A stretch of DNA of 5,959 bases. Source: Candidatus Aminicenantota bacterium. GTDB lineage: Bacteria > Acidobacteriota > Aminicenantia > Aminicenantales > Aminicenantaceae. The position numbers and the translations under genes are program-made. The notes below the pieces were generated by a model. It did not search any database. It was given only the letters and a program-made list of their open reading frames with translations, and had not been told where the DNA came from. Positions 1 to 5,945 of the stretch are shown piece by piece. Location: contig DAOUYU010000105.1 of the NCBI GenBank assembly GCA_030673995.1, positions 1 through 5,959 on the forward strand, written 5' to 3'. The number at the start of each line of letters is the position of its first letter. The first letter of the stretch is position 1.

Positions 1-309
1 TGTAGGTTTTTTTCGTTTTTTTGGAGGAGGCGGAGGAGGTGGTGGAGGAGGTGGTGGAGGAGCAAGAAAGGCGCTGTAGATTTCTATTTGGGGCAATTCG
101 CCAATCTTGAGAAGAGGAATGATAATTATGGCTGCAACAAGGCTATCATGAACGAGCAAAGCAATAGGAAGAGCAATGGCTTTTCTTATGCTGCCTCTAT
201 CCGCAACGAAAAAAGAGTCCTTGAATAAAGCAGGAATATTTTCTTTTTTCAAGGGCTTTATTTTTTGAACTTTTTTTATCTTTCGAGTCTTTTTTATTTT
301 TTGAACCAT
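1..309 (-). CDS. tonB: TonB-type energy transducer, N-terminal part (runs off the window)
   Basis: Only the first 103 codons are present; the frame is open to base 1. Residues 1-24 are very basic and contain a 12-residue near-duplication beginning VQKIK (residues 2 and 14). A single hydrophobic segment spans about residues 43-67 and carries a histidine (His54) placed like the functionally important His20 of E. coli TonB; the serine four residues before it in E. coli is Ala50 here. After a short linker come 13 consecutive prolines (84-96) and a Lys/Arg cluster, the start of the periplasm-spanning proline-rich region. TonB proteins sit in the inner membrane with ExbB/ExbD and pass ion-motive energy to outer-membrane receptors. 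The C-terminal receptor-binding domain, which would prove the family, lies outside the window. The start is ATG at 309-307, with Shine-Dalgarno GAGGT (316-320) six bases upstream. The architecture is clear; a generic proline-rich membrane protein is the alternative. Confidence 0.82.
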   Translation of the reverse strand, partial: MVQKIKKTRKIKKVQKIKPLKKENIPALFKDSFFVADRGSIRKAIALPIALLVHDSLVAAIIIIPLLKIGELPQIEIYSAFLAPPPPPPPPPPPPPKKRKKPT

Positions 310-315
310 TTCTGT

Positions 316-320
316 ACCTC
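316..320 (-). promoter_or_regulatory. Shine-Dalgarno site of the TonB gene
   Basis: On the minus strand GAGGT lies six bases before the ATG at 309-307. This good match and spacing fix the start of the TonB-like gene just after the 77-bp gap behind secF. Confidence 0.7.
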
Positions 321-345
321 AGATAAAAGATGGTTACCTACAAAA

Positions 346-374
346 AGTATAAAGGAAAAAAAACTTTTTGACAA
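346..374 (-). promoter_or_regulatory. Sigma70-type promoter for the TonB gene
   Basis: Reading the minus strand, TTGTCA (374-369) and TATACT (351-346) are separated by exactly 17 bp. Each box matches the sigma70 consensus at five of six positions. Transcription would start near base 339, giving a leader of about 30 nt that contains the GAGGT ribosome site. The spacer holds a run of nine T. The -35 box begins 12 bp after the secF stop codon, so the promoter is intergenic and not inside a gene. This is inferred from sequence only. Confidence 0.6.
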
Positions 375-386
375 GTCTAAAAATAA

Positions 387-1547
387 TCATTTTCCCATCC
401 CTTTTTTTGGTTTGAATATTTTATTCCAGAATAAAAGGAGAGGACAGGATTGGAAGATGGAGGAGTACGTTCCTATAACGACACCAATGATCATTGTAAA
501 GGCAAAATCGTTTATGACCTCTCCTCCAAAAAGAAAAATAGCCAAAACGGTCAGAAAAGTGGTGCTTGAAGTGATCACAGTTCTGCTTAATGTCTGGTTA
601 ATGCTTTTATCAAGAATTTTTTCGAACTCATATTTTCTGAAAAGTTTTATGTTATCTCTGACTCTATCAAAAATAACAATGGTGTCGTTCAGGGAATATC
701 CCACTATAGTGAGAATACCTGCTATGACCGGAAGATTGATTTCTCTGTTGGTGAAAGAAAAGATTCCCATAGTCATCAAGACATCGTGAACCAGGGTTAA
801 TATGGCAGCGACTCCGTAAGCAAGCTTGAATCGGATTCCTATGTAGATAAGCATTCCTATCAAGGCCCAGACAGTAGCCTGTTTAGCCTTTCTTCCCAGG
901 TCATAACCGACTTGAGGGCCAACCGTTTCCCTGCGTTTGACTGTAAGGCTTCCAAGAAATGTTGATTTTTTTAGATTTTCAATAGTGTCTCTGCTGATTC
1001 CCTCACCTATCAGCTGGTCGAAATCTTCAATTATGCCCTTGAATTCAGCAGATTCCTTAGCGCCGGTGATTTTTTTTGCTATTTCTTGAGCTTCATCAGG
1101 AAATGATGTTTTTAGAATTTGAGTAAGCTCATTGATATTGATGTTATTAAGGTCTTTTAATCCATTTTCAGTGGCTGACCTGTCTTCATTAGTAGTAAGA
1201 GTATCAACAATTCTCGTTGCCATAATCACATGTGCTTCCAGCTCCTGGTCTGATTCTTCTTCAGGAAGCATGGTCCTGATCAGAAACTCTTGCTCTCCTT
1301 TTCCCACTTCTTGAATCTCGCTTCCACTCAAGCCGGCGTCTTTCAGAGTCTGCCGAAATTCAGAGATCGGAAAGGCATTTTTAAACCTGATTTGAATCAA
1401 AGATCCTCCGGCAAAGTCGATGCCCTGGTTCAGTCCTTTCCCGGAGGTGATGTTGATAATTCCGGCAATAATGAGGATTCCGGAGAGGGAAAAGGCAATG
1501 TATTTGTATTTCATGAAGTTGAAGTCGGGTTTTTTGAATATCTGCAT
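387..1547 (-). CDS. secF: Protein translocase subunit SecF
   Basis: This inner-membrane RND-family subunit works with SecD and YajC to drive late steps of Sec protein export with ion-motive force. The protein has 386 residues. TM1 is about 15-33, followed by the signature GIDFAGGSL (42-50). A large periplasmic part follows, then ETVGPQVG (207-214), and TM2-TM6 at roughly 222-238, 243-260, 270-292, 325-341 and 346-372. The conserved TM4 motif GYSLNDTIVIFDRVRDN is at 283-299. The GIDFAGG-to-VGP distance is about 165 residues, against roughly 80-90 in ordinary SecF of about 300-325 residues, so the periplasmic domain carries an extra, mostly helical, charged segment (about 95-200). The ATG start is two bases after the secD stop, with only a weak GAG upstream, suggesting translational coupling. 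Confidence 0.96.
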   Translation of the reverse strand: MQIFKKPDFNFMKYKYIAFSLSGILIIAGIINITSGKGLNQGIDFAGGSLIQIRFKNAFPISEFRQTLKDAGLSGSEIQEVGKGEQEFLIRTMLPEEESDQELEAHVIMATRIVDTLTTNEDRSATENGLKDLNNININELTQILKTSFPDEAQEIAKKITGAKESAEFKGIIEDFDQLIGEGISRDTIENLKKSTFLGSLTVKRRETVGPQVGYDLGRKAKQATVWALIGMLIYIGIRFKLAYGVAAILTLVHDVLMTMGIFSFTNREINLPVIAGILTIVGYSLNDTIVIFDRVRDNIKLFRKYEFEKILDKSINQTLSRTVITSSTTFLTVLAIFLFGGEVINDFAFTMIIGVVIGTYSSIFQSCPLLLFWNKIFKPKKGMGK

Positions 1548-1549
1548 TT

Positions 1550-3097
1550 TTATATGCTCAGTTTTTCTCGCTTCTTCCTTTTGGAAAGGAAGAGATCAAA
1601 AATCAGGCGGGAAACAAATACTGCTGTAAACATGCTGGCAGTGATTCCGATAATGAGAGTGACTGCGAATCCCTTGATGGGGCCTGTTCCAAACTGAAAA
1701 AGAAAAATGGCGGCAATAATGGTGGTGACGTTTGCATCCAGAATGGTCCTGAATGCACGGCTAAAACCTGTTGCGATCGAACTTAAAATGCTTTTTCCAG
1801 TCGTGAGCTCCTCTCTAATCCTTTCAAAAACCAGGACATTGGCGTCCACTGCCATTCCAATTGTCAGGATTATGCCGGCCATGCCGGGAAGGGTGAGGTG
1901 GGCTTTGAAATAAGAGAGAGTGCCCATAAGGATGATTATATTGAGGATAAGAGCGACGACGGCATTAATTCCGGAAAGCCGGTAATAGAACACCATAAAG
2001 ATCAGGATGAGGATGAGGGCGGTACCAATAGAAAAAAGACCTCTCCGGATGGAATCTGCGCCGAGTGAGGGGCCGATTGTTCTTTCTTCAAGATATTTGA
2101 TCGCTGCAGGAAGAGCTCCTGCCTTGAGGACAAGAGCAAGATCCTCAACTTCCTCAGCGCTGAAGGTGCCTGTGATAATTCCAGTGTCAGAGATTCTGCT
2201 TTCAATCGTTGCCACTTCCTGGACTTTCTTATCGAGGACAATACTTAAAGGCTTATTGATGTTCTCCGAGGTTAATTTATAAAATCTTTTACCCGCCTCC
2301 GGGCTAAACCGGAATGCTACAGCCGGCTTGTTCCATCTATCGGTGGATGGGCGGGCATCCCGCAGATCATTTCCTGTAACATGAGCCACCCGGTCCAGAA
2401 GATAATAACCTCCTTGTGTCCTTCTGGGATCCCCTCTCATGACTTCCATATCGTCAGGAACCTTGCCCTCAAAATCTTTGAGCAGATTTTCCATATCCGA
2501 TGCGGGTCCTGCTTTGACGAGCCTCCACTCCAGGAAGGCAGTGGTTTTTATTATTTTTTTCACCCATTCTGGGTTTTCGACTCCGGGAAGTTCTACAATG
2601 ATCCTGTCTGTTCCATACCCTCCCTGTCTTTGAATGGTCGGTTCTGTCAGCCCGATCTCATCAACCCGATTCCAGAGTGTCTCGATGGCTTGCTTTACAG
2701 ATTGCTCCCTGTAATACATGGCTGCGCCTGATTCTATAGAAAGGGAGGCGGAATTTCCGATGATGGAGTAATTCCAATCCTTAAAATCATCTAAAAGCTC
2801 TTTAATCTCACCTTCTTTGTCAGGATTGAAATTCTGGATGGAGAATTCGCCTGTTTTTCCAGGGGGGATGGTCTCATAATCTATGTTTTTTTCTTTAAGC
2901 TCGTCACGTATGATGTTAATGATCCGGTTTGTTTCACTTTTTACGGCGTCATCTGTCACCACTTGAAGAACAAGATGCATCCCGCCTTTTAGATCAAGAC
3001 CGTAATGGATTTTGTCTTTGGGAGGGTAAAAGAGAACCACAGCCAGAATGATGATGAAGCCGACCAGAATGACTCTCCAGAGCAAGTTTTTTTTCAT
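1550..3097 (-). CDS. secD: Protein translocase subunit SecD
   Basis: SecD is the larger RND-type subunit of the SecDF accessory complex; it pulls preproteins emerging from SecYEG on the periplasmic side using the proton or sodium gradient. The protein has 515 residues, somewhat shorter than E. coli SecD (615) but usual for many phyla. TM1 is about 8-24, then GLDLKGG (33-39), the periplasmic P1 region with the conserved NRVDEIGLTEP block (143-153), and AGALP (326-330) followed by ERTIGPSLGADSI (338-350). TM2-TM6 lie at about 354-372, 377-393, 403-424, 455-470 and 475-500. GMAVDANVLVFERIREE (414-430) contains the membrane-embedded Asp needed for ion coupling in the family. The C-terminus is basic (SKRKKREK). 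The start is ATG at 3097-3095, with a modest AAGGCGG about 10 bases upstream. No domain appears to be missing. Confidence 0.97.
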   Translation of the reverse strand: MKKNLLWRVILVGFIIILAVVLFYPPKDKIHYGLDLKGGMHLVLQVVTDDAVKSETNRIINIIRDELKEKNIDYETIPPGKTGEFSIQNFNPDKEGEIKELLDDFKDWNYSIIGNSASLSIESGAAMYYREQSVKQAIETLWNRVDEIGLTEPTIQRQGGYGTDRIIVELPGVENPEWVKKIIKTTAFLEWRLVKAGPASDMENLLKDFEGKVPDDMEVMRGDPRRTQGGYYLLDRVAHVTGNDLRDARPSTDRWNKPAVAFRFSPEAGKRFYKLTSENINKPLSIVLDKKVQEVATIESRISDTGIITGTFSAEEVEDLALVLKAGALPAAIKYLEERTIGPSLGADSIRRGLFSIGTALILILIFMVFYYRLSGINAVVALILNIIILMGTLSYFKAHLTLPGMAGIILTIGMAVDANVLVFERIREELTTGKSILSSIATGFSRAFRTILDANVTTIIAAIFLFQFGTGPIKGFAVTLIIGITASMFTAVFVSRLIFDLFLSKRKKREKLSI

Positions 3098-3179
3098 TTC
3101 AAATTTTCCGCCTTTATAGACGAATAGAAAATGAAGTCTATCTTATATATGAGCGTATCAATTCGATGATATATTATCT
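3098..3179. other. AT-rich spacer between yajC and secD
   Basis: This 82-bp gap is the largest inside the gene cluster. It contains an imperfect AT-rich inverted repeat (3145-3155 against 3164-3174, 8 of 11 positions pairing) and the secD ribosome site near 3108-3114. The hairpin is too AT-rich and has no following T-run, so I do not call it a terminator. Promoter-like hexamers are present but badly placed. No small open frame with a ribosome site is visible. Confidence 0.4.
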
Positions 3180-3509
3180 TTATTTCTGCTGAGGGGTTAA
3201 GATAACTGCCACGGCATTTCTGGATACATCAATTTTGACATTGGAGGCAATTTTCAGCTCGATCTTGTCTTTTTGTGTTCCCATAACGGTGCCGTAGATA
3301 CCTCCTGATGTTACGACTTTGTCTCCTGGTTTAAGTTGTGCGACATTTTCTTGATGCTTCTTCTGTTTCTTACGTGAGGGCATGATCACCAACAGGTAGA
3401 AGACCACGAAGATGAGGCCCATCATAATAAAAAAACTGAAGGGATTGGTACCGGGGCGGGATGCAGCCTGTGGTTGATAAAAGAATGAGAGAAGCGCTCC
3501 TAGTGCCAT
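3180..3509 (-). CDS. yajC: Preprotein translocase subunit YajC
   Basis: YajC is the small single-pass inner-membrane partner of SecDF. The protein has 109 residues, a normal length. There is a short N-terminal hydrophobic stretch, a Gln/Ala/Pro linker, and one strong membrane segment at about 25-43 (PFSFFIMMGLIFVVFYLLVI). The family's basic region follows (RKKQKKHQ, 46-53), then the conserved cytoplasmic motif LKPGDKVVTSGGIYGTV (59-75) and a short beta-rich tail. The ATG at 3509-3507 is one base after the tgt stop, and its strong AGGAGG lies inside the end of tgt nine bases upstream, so translation is probably coupled to tgt. Position between tgt and secD is the classical one. Confidence 0.96.
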   Translation of the reverse strand: MALGALLSFFYQPQAASRPGTNPFSFFIMMGLIFVVFYLLVIMPSRKKQKKHQENVAQLKPGDKVVTSGGIYGTVMGTQKDKIELKIASNVKIDVSRNAVAVILTPQQK

Positions 3510-3510
3510 T

Positions 3511-4629
3511 TTATCCTTCCTCCTTTTTATCTACTATGCTACTTTTTAATTGATGGAATGAGTTGGATTGAATAGCTTGCCTAATTTTTCTGAAGATGTC
3601 AAGATAAAAATGAAGGTTGTGGATTGTGTTGAGAATTGCTGAGCTAATCTCCTGTCTTTCGAAGAGATGGCGGAGGTAGGCACGCGAGAAATTATTGCAG
3701 GTATAGCAGGAACAGTCTTCGTCAAGGGGCTTTTTGTCCTGAGCATATTTTGCATTTTTTATGATTATTTTCCCCTTGCTGGTAAAGAGAGTTCCGTTTC
3801 GAGCGTTTCTTGTGGGGAGGACACAATCAAAAAGATCTATCCCTCTTTCAACGGCCTCCAGGATATCACTGATGTAACCAATGCCCATGAGATACCGAGG
3901 CCTGTCTTTTGGAAGGAGCGCATCGGATTTTTCTAAGGTTTCCATGAGTTGTGATTTAGGCTCGCCTATACCAAGACCTCCTAAAGCATAGCCGTTGAAG
4001 TCGATCTCCATTAAATCTTCAATGCTACGCTTCCTCAGGTTCCAATAGACGCTGCCCTGGGTGATGCCCCAGAGCAGCCGGTCTGTATCCTGCTGCATGA
4101 AATATCCTTTGGAGCGCCTGGCCCATTGGGTGGTAAGTGAGACGGCGTCTTTCATTTTCTCTTCAGATGAAGGGAAGGGGACAAAATGGTCCAGGACCAT
4201 GATGATATTTGAGCCCAATTTTATCTGGATATCCAGGATATCTTCAGGGGTAAGAAAGATTTTTGTTCCATCGAGATGGGATGTGAATTCGACTCCTTTT
4301 TCCATCACTTTGACAAGAGGGAAGAGACTGTAAATCTGGAAGCCGCCGCTGTCGGAGAGGATGGGTTTGTGCCAGGAAATAAAAGAATGAACTCCTCCCA
4401 GTTTGCTTATGATTTCCACTCCCGGGCGAAGATAAAGATGGTAAGAATTAACGAGTATGAACTGGGCACCTAGATTTTGAAGAAGACTGTGGGGGAGACC
4501 TTTGACAGTCCCCTGGCTTGCCACCGGAGCGAAAGCAGGAGTTTCTATAGATCCATGGGGTGTTCGTATGATCCCTGTTCGTGCCGAAGAACGGTTCGAC
4601 TGTGCTGAAATCTCGAATGTTTTTTTCAA
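3511..4629 (-). CDS. tgt: tRNA-guanine transglycosylase (queuosine pathway)
   Basis: Tgt swaps guanine at position 34 of GUN-anticodon tRNAs for preQ1 (bacteria) or queuine. The protein has 372 residues, the usual length, and a TIM-barrel family fold. Visible sites: NSYHLYLRPG (61-70), SDSGGFQ with the general acid/base Asp93, Gln191-Gly192, GGLGIGE (217-223), and FDCVLPTRNARNG with nucleophile Asp268. The zinc site is Cys306, Cys308, Cys311 and His337. The enzyme should therefore be active. Odd: the base-binding loop reads LDHFVP (146-151), where bacterial enzymes normally have D-E-C-x-P; the Asp is kept, but the Cys that corresponds to Zymomonas Cys158 is Phe149. The Val233 equivalent is Ile221. 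The start codon is TTG (4629-4627), supported by AAGGA six bases upstream and by family N-terminal alignment; the next Met is residue 109. It lies 18 bp after the YchF-like gene. Confidence 0.95.
   Translation of the reverse strand: MKKTFEISAQSNRSSARTGIIRTPHGSIETPAFAPVASQGTVKGLPHSLLQNLGAQFILVNSYHLYLRPGVEIISKLGGVHSFISWHKPILSDSGGFQIYSLFPLVKVMEKGVEFTSHLDGTKIFLTPEDILDIQIKLGSNIIMVLDHFVPFPSSEEKMKDAVSLTTQWARRSKGYFMQQDTDRLLWGITQGSVYWNLRKRSIEDLMEIDFNGYALGGLGIGEPKSQLMETLEKSDALLPKDRPRYLMGIGYISDILEAVERGIDLFDCVLPTRNARNGTLFTSKGKIIIKNAKYAQDKKPLDEDCSCYTCNNFSRAYLRHLFERQEISSAILNTIHNLHFYLDIFRKIRQAIQSNSFHQLKSSIVDKKEEG
3519..3524 (-). promoter_or_regulatory. Shine-Dalgarno site of yajC inside tgt
   Basis: A full AGGAGG on the minus strand lies nine bases before the yajC ATG and is embedded in the last codons of tgt (Lys-Glu-Glu-Gly). 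Together with the one-base tgt/yajC gap it points to coupled or efficient re-initiation. Confidence 0.75.
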
Positions 4630-4635
4630 GCCTTG

Positions 4636-4640
4636 TCCTT
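4636..4640 (-). promoter_or_regulatory. Shine-Dalgarno site fixing the TTG start of tgt
   Basis: AAGGA on the minus strand lies six bases before TTG at 4629-4627, in the 18-bp gap after the YchF-like stop. No ATG or GTG start is available near the expected N-terminus, so this site decides the unusual start codon. Confidence 0.65.
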
Positions 4641-4647
4641 TTGTATA

Positions 4648-5721
4648 TTATTTGGCAAATCGAAAATATATGACATCTCCATCTTGAACGAGATAGTCCT
4701 TTCCCTCCAGGCGCACAGCTGCCTTTTCTTTGGCAGCCTGGAAAGAGCCATACTGGAGAAGTTCTTCCCAGAATATGACTTCTGCCCGTATGAATCCTTT
4801 TTCGATATCTGAATGAATCGAGCCTGCTGCTTTCAAAGCCGGTGTGTTTTTCCTGACAGTCCAGGCTTTGACCTCTTCTTTGCCGATGGTAAAAAAGGTA
4901 ATCACCTTGAGAAGGTCAGAGGAAGTTTTTAGAAATTTAGGAGCAGTCAGCTCGCCTAAACCGTATTCTGAGCGAAAAGCCTCTTTTTCCTCTTCTTCTA
5001 GCTCAAGGATTTCGGTTTCGATCCTTCCGCAGAAAGCCAGGACGGCTGTGTCTTTTTTATCAGACTGATAAATCTCAGCAGGTTTTTCAATGAGAGGAAT
5101 GTCTTTTTCGTCCACATTGATCATATGTAAGATTGGCTTTTGGCTTAAAAAGGCGAAGCTTCGGATGAACTTTTCTTCCGTGGGAGAAAGGCTCATCTCG
5201 CGAATGCTTCTTTCTTCCTTAAGATGGGAGCGCAGTCGTTCAAGGAGTTCCTTTTCCTGTTCTCCCTCTGGAGTTTTTGACCTTATCAGTTCTTTATGCA
5301 GCTTATCCAGGCGGGATTCTATCGATGTCAAATCGGAGAGTATGAGTTCCTCTTCCATGGAAAGGATATCATCTTCAGGATTGATTTTTCCTTTTGGATG
5401 AGGAATTTGAGTTTCGGTAAATCCTCTCACTACATGCGTAAGCCCGTCAGCATTGCGCAGATAATTCAAATAAGCGCTGCTTTTAACGTCACCAAAGGAG
5501 ATTCCACCCAAATCTATAAAATCAATCGCAGCAGTGATCTTTGCCTTCTCAGTGTAAAGATCCCATATTTTTTCAAATCGAGCGTCGGGAACAGGACATG
5601 TTCTCCGGTTGATTTCTTTCTTTCCGTCTTCATATGATTTGACGTCGATTTTTGCGCCCGTGAGGAGATTAAACAAAGTGGTTTTTCCGGTTTTTGGATA
5701 GCCGAACAAAGCGAAATTCAT
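4648..5721 (-). CDS. YchF/OLA1-type P-loop ATPase, divergent
   Basis: A 357-residue member of the Obg-related YchF family, which hydrolyses ATP rather than GTP and acts around ribosomes and stress responses. The C-terminal TGS domain (about 272-355) is textbook YchF: KEEVKAWTVR (281-290), SDIEKGFIRAEVI (304-316), LEGKDYLVQDGDVIYFRF (338-355). G4 is NVDE (202-205), the NVxE form that explains ATP preference. His108 in PHPKGKINPEDDI aligns with the catalytic His114 of E. coli YchF. The N-terminal half is divergent: the P-loop is GYPKTGKT (7-14) instead of G-x-PNVGKS, and DLGG (70-73) is followed by a switch about four residues shorter that lacks the usual GLGN. Residues about 125-180 are charged and helical, probably the coiled coil. 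Start: the frame stays open to 5919, but homology begins at the ATG 5721-5719. It may be a second YchF paralogue rather than the housekeeping one, so no symbol is given. Confidence 0.9.
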   Translation of the reverse strand: MNFALFGYPKTGKTTLFNLLTGAKIDVKSYEDGKKEINRRTCPVPDARFEKIWDLYTEKAKITAAIDFIDLGGISFGDVKSSAYLNYLRNADGLTHVVRGFTETQIPHPKGKINPEDDILSMEEELILSDLTSIESRLDKLHKELIRSKTPEGEQEKELLERLRSHLKEERSIREMSLSPTEEKFIRSFAFLSQKPILHMINVDEKDIPLIEKPAEIYQSDKKDTAVLAFCGRIETEILELEEEEKEAFRSEYGLGELTAPKFLKTSSDLLKVITFFTIGKEEVKAWTVRKNTPALKAAGSIHSDIEKGFIRAEVIFWEELLQYGSFQAAKEKAAVRLEGKDYLVQDGDVIYFRFAK

Positions 5722-5727
5722 GGCTTC

Positions 5728-5756
5728 AGTATAAAATAAAGAAGTTAGAAAGTAAA
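5728..5756 (-). promoter_or_regulatory. Candidate leaderless promoter of the YchF-like gene and operon
   Basis: On the minus strand TTTACT (5756-5751, four of six matches) and TATACT (5733-5728, five of six matches) are 17 bp apart. The -10 box ends six bases before the ATG, so transcription would start at about the A of the start codon at 5721. No Shine-Dalgarno sequence is visible before this ATG, which agrees with a leaderless mRNA. The call rests on motif and spacing only. Confidence 0.4.
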
Positions 5757-5834
5757 AATTGAAGGGGAGCGAGGCTGAGCAGGTATTGTTCTTCTCCCGT
5801 CTCCTTCTTTTCACTACCAGGTTTTGGGGGATAG

Positions 5835-5945
5835 CCGAAGCGACCATTGAAGGTTTAGCCTTCGGAGCTCGGTCTTCGAGGGAAGGTGACGAAGTCAGCC
5901 GGCCGAGATGTTTGAGCACGAGACAGGAAAAAGAAGCGAGTCACG
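5835..5945. repeat. Inverted-repeat-rich block, candidate dispersed intergenic element
   Basis: This block differs from the AT-rich flank near ychF and contains clustered short inverted repeats: CCGAAG (5835-5840) with CTTCGG (5860-5865); GAAGG (5849-5853) with CCTTC (5859-5863) around a five-base loop; CTCGG (5868-5872) with CCGAG (5903-5907); a small TGAC-GAA-GTCA hairpin (5887-5897); and GTGAC (5886-5890) with GTCAC (5940-5944). Some of these compete with each other. It resembles the REP-like structured repeats scattered between genes in many genomes, but only one copy is in view, so dispersal is a guess. Its outer boundary is not defined. Confidence 0.3.

Noticed and set aside
352..369. 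AAAAAG followed by nine T after secF as an intrinsic terminator
   Set aside because: There is no GC-containing stem before the T-run; the sequence is better explained as the spacer of the TonB promoter.
265..789. Plus-strand open frame of 174 codons
   Set aside because: It lies opposite secF and the TonB promoter, with low-complexity Phe/Lys composition and no ribosome site; secF on the other strand explains the sequence.
3104..3140. TAGACT-16 bp-TATAAA promoter-like pair before secD
   Set aside because: The -35 is poor and the start point would fall inside or after the secD ribosome site, so it would not give a usable leader.
5761..5810. GAAG/GGGAG with CTCCC/CTTC hairpin followed by TTTT on the plus strand
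   Set aside because: The loop is about 24 bases, the stem is broken by a five-base bulge and the T-run is short, so it is not a credible terminator.
5722..5919. N-terminal extension of the YchF-like frame by 66 residues
   Set aside because: YchF proteins begin within a few residues of the P-loop strand; the extension is unlike any YchF N-terminus, crosses the repeat-rich block and the candidate promoter, and has no ribosome site at its ATG.
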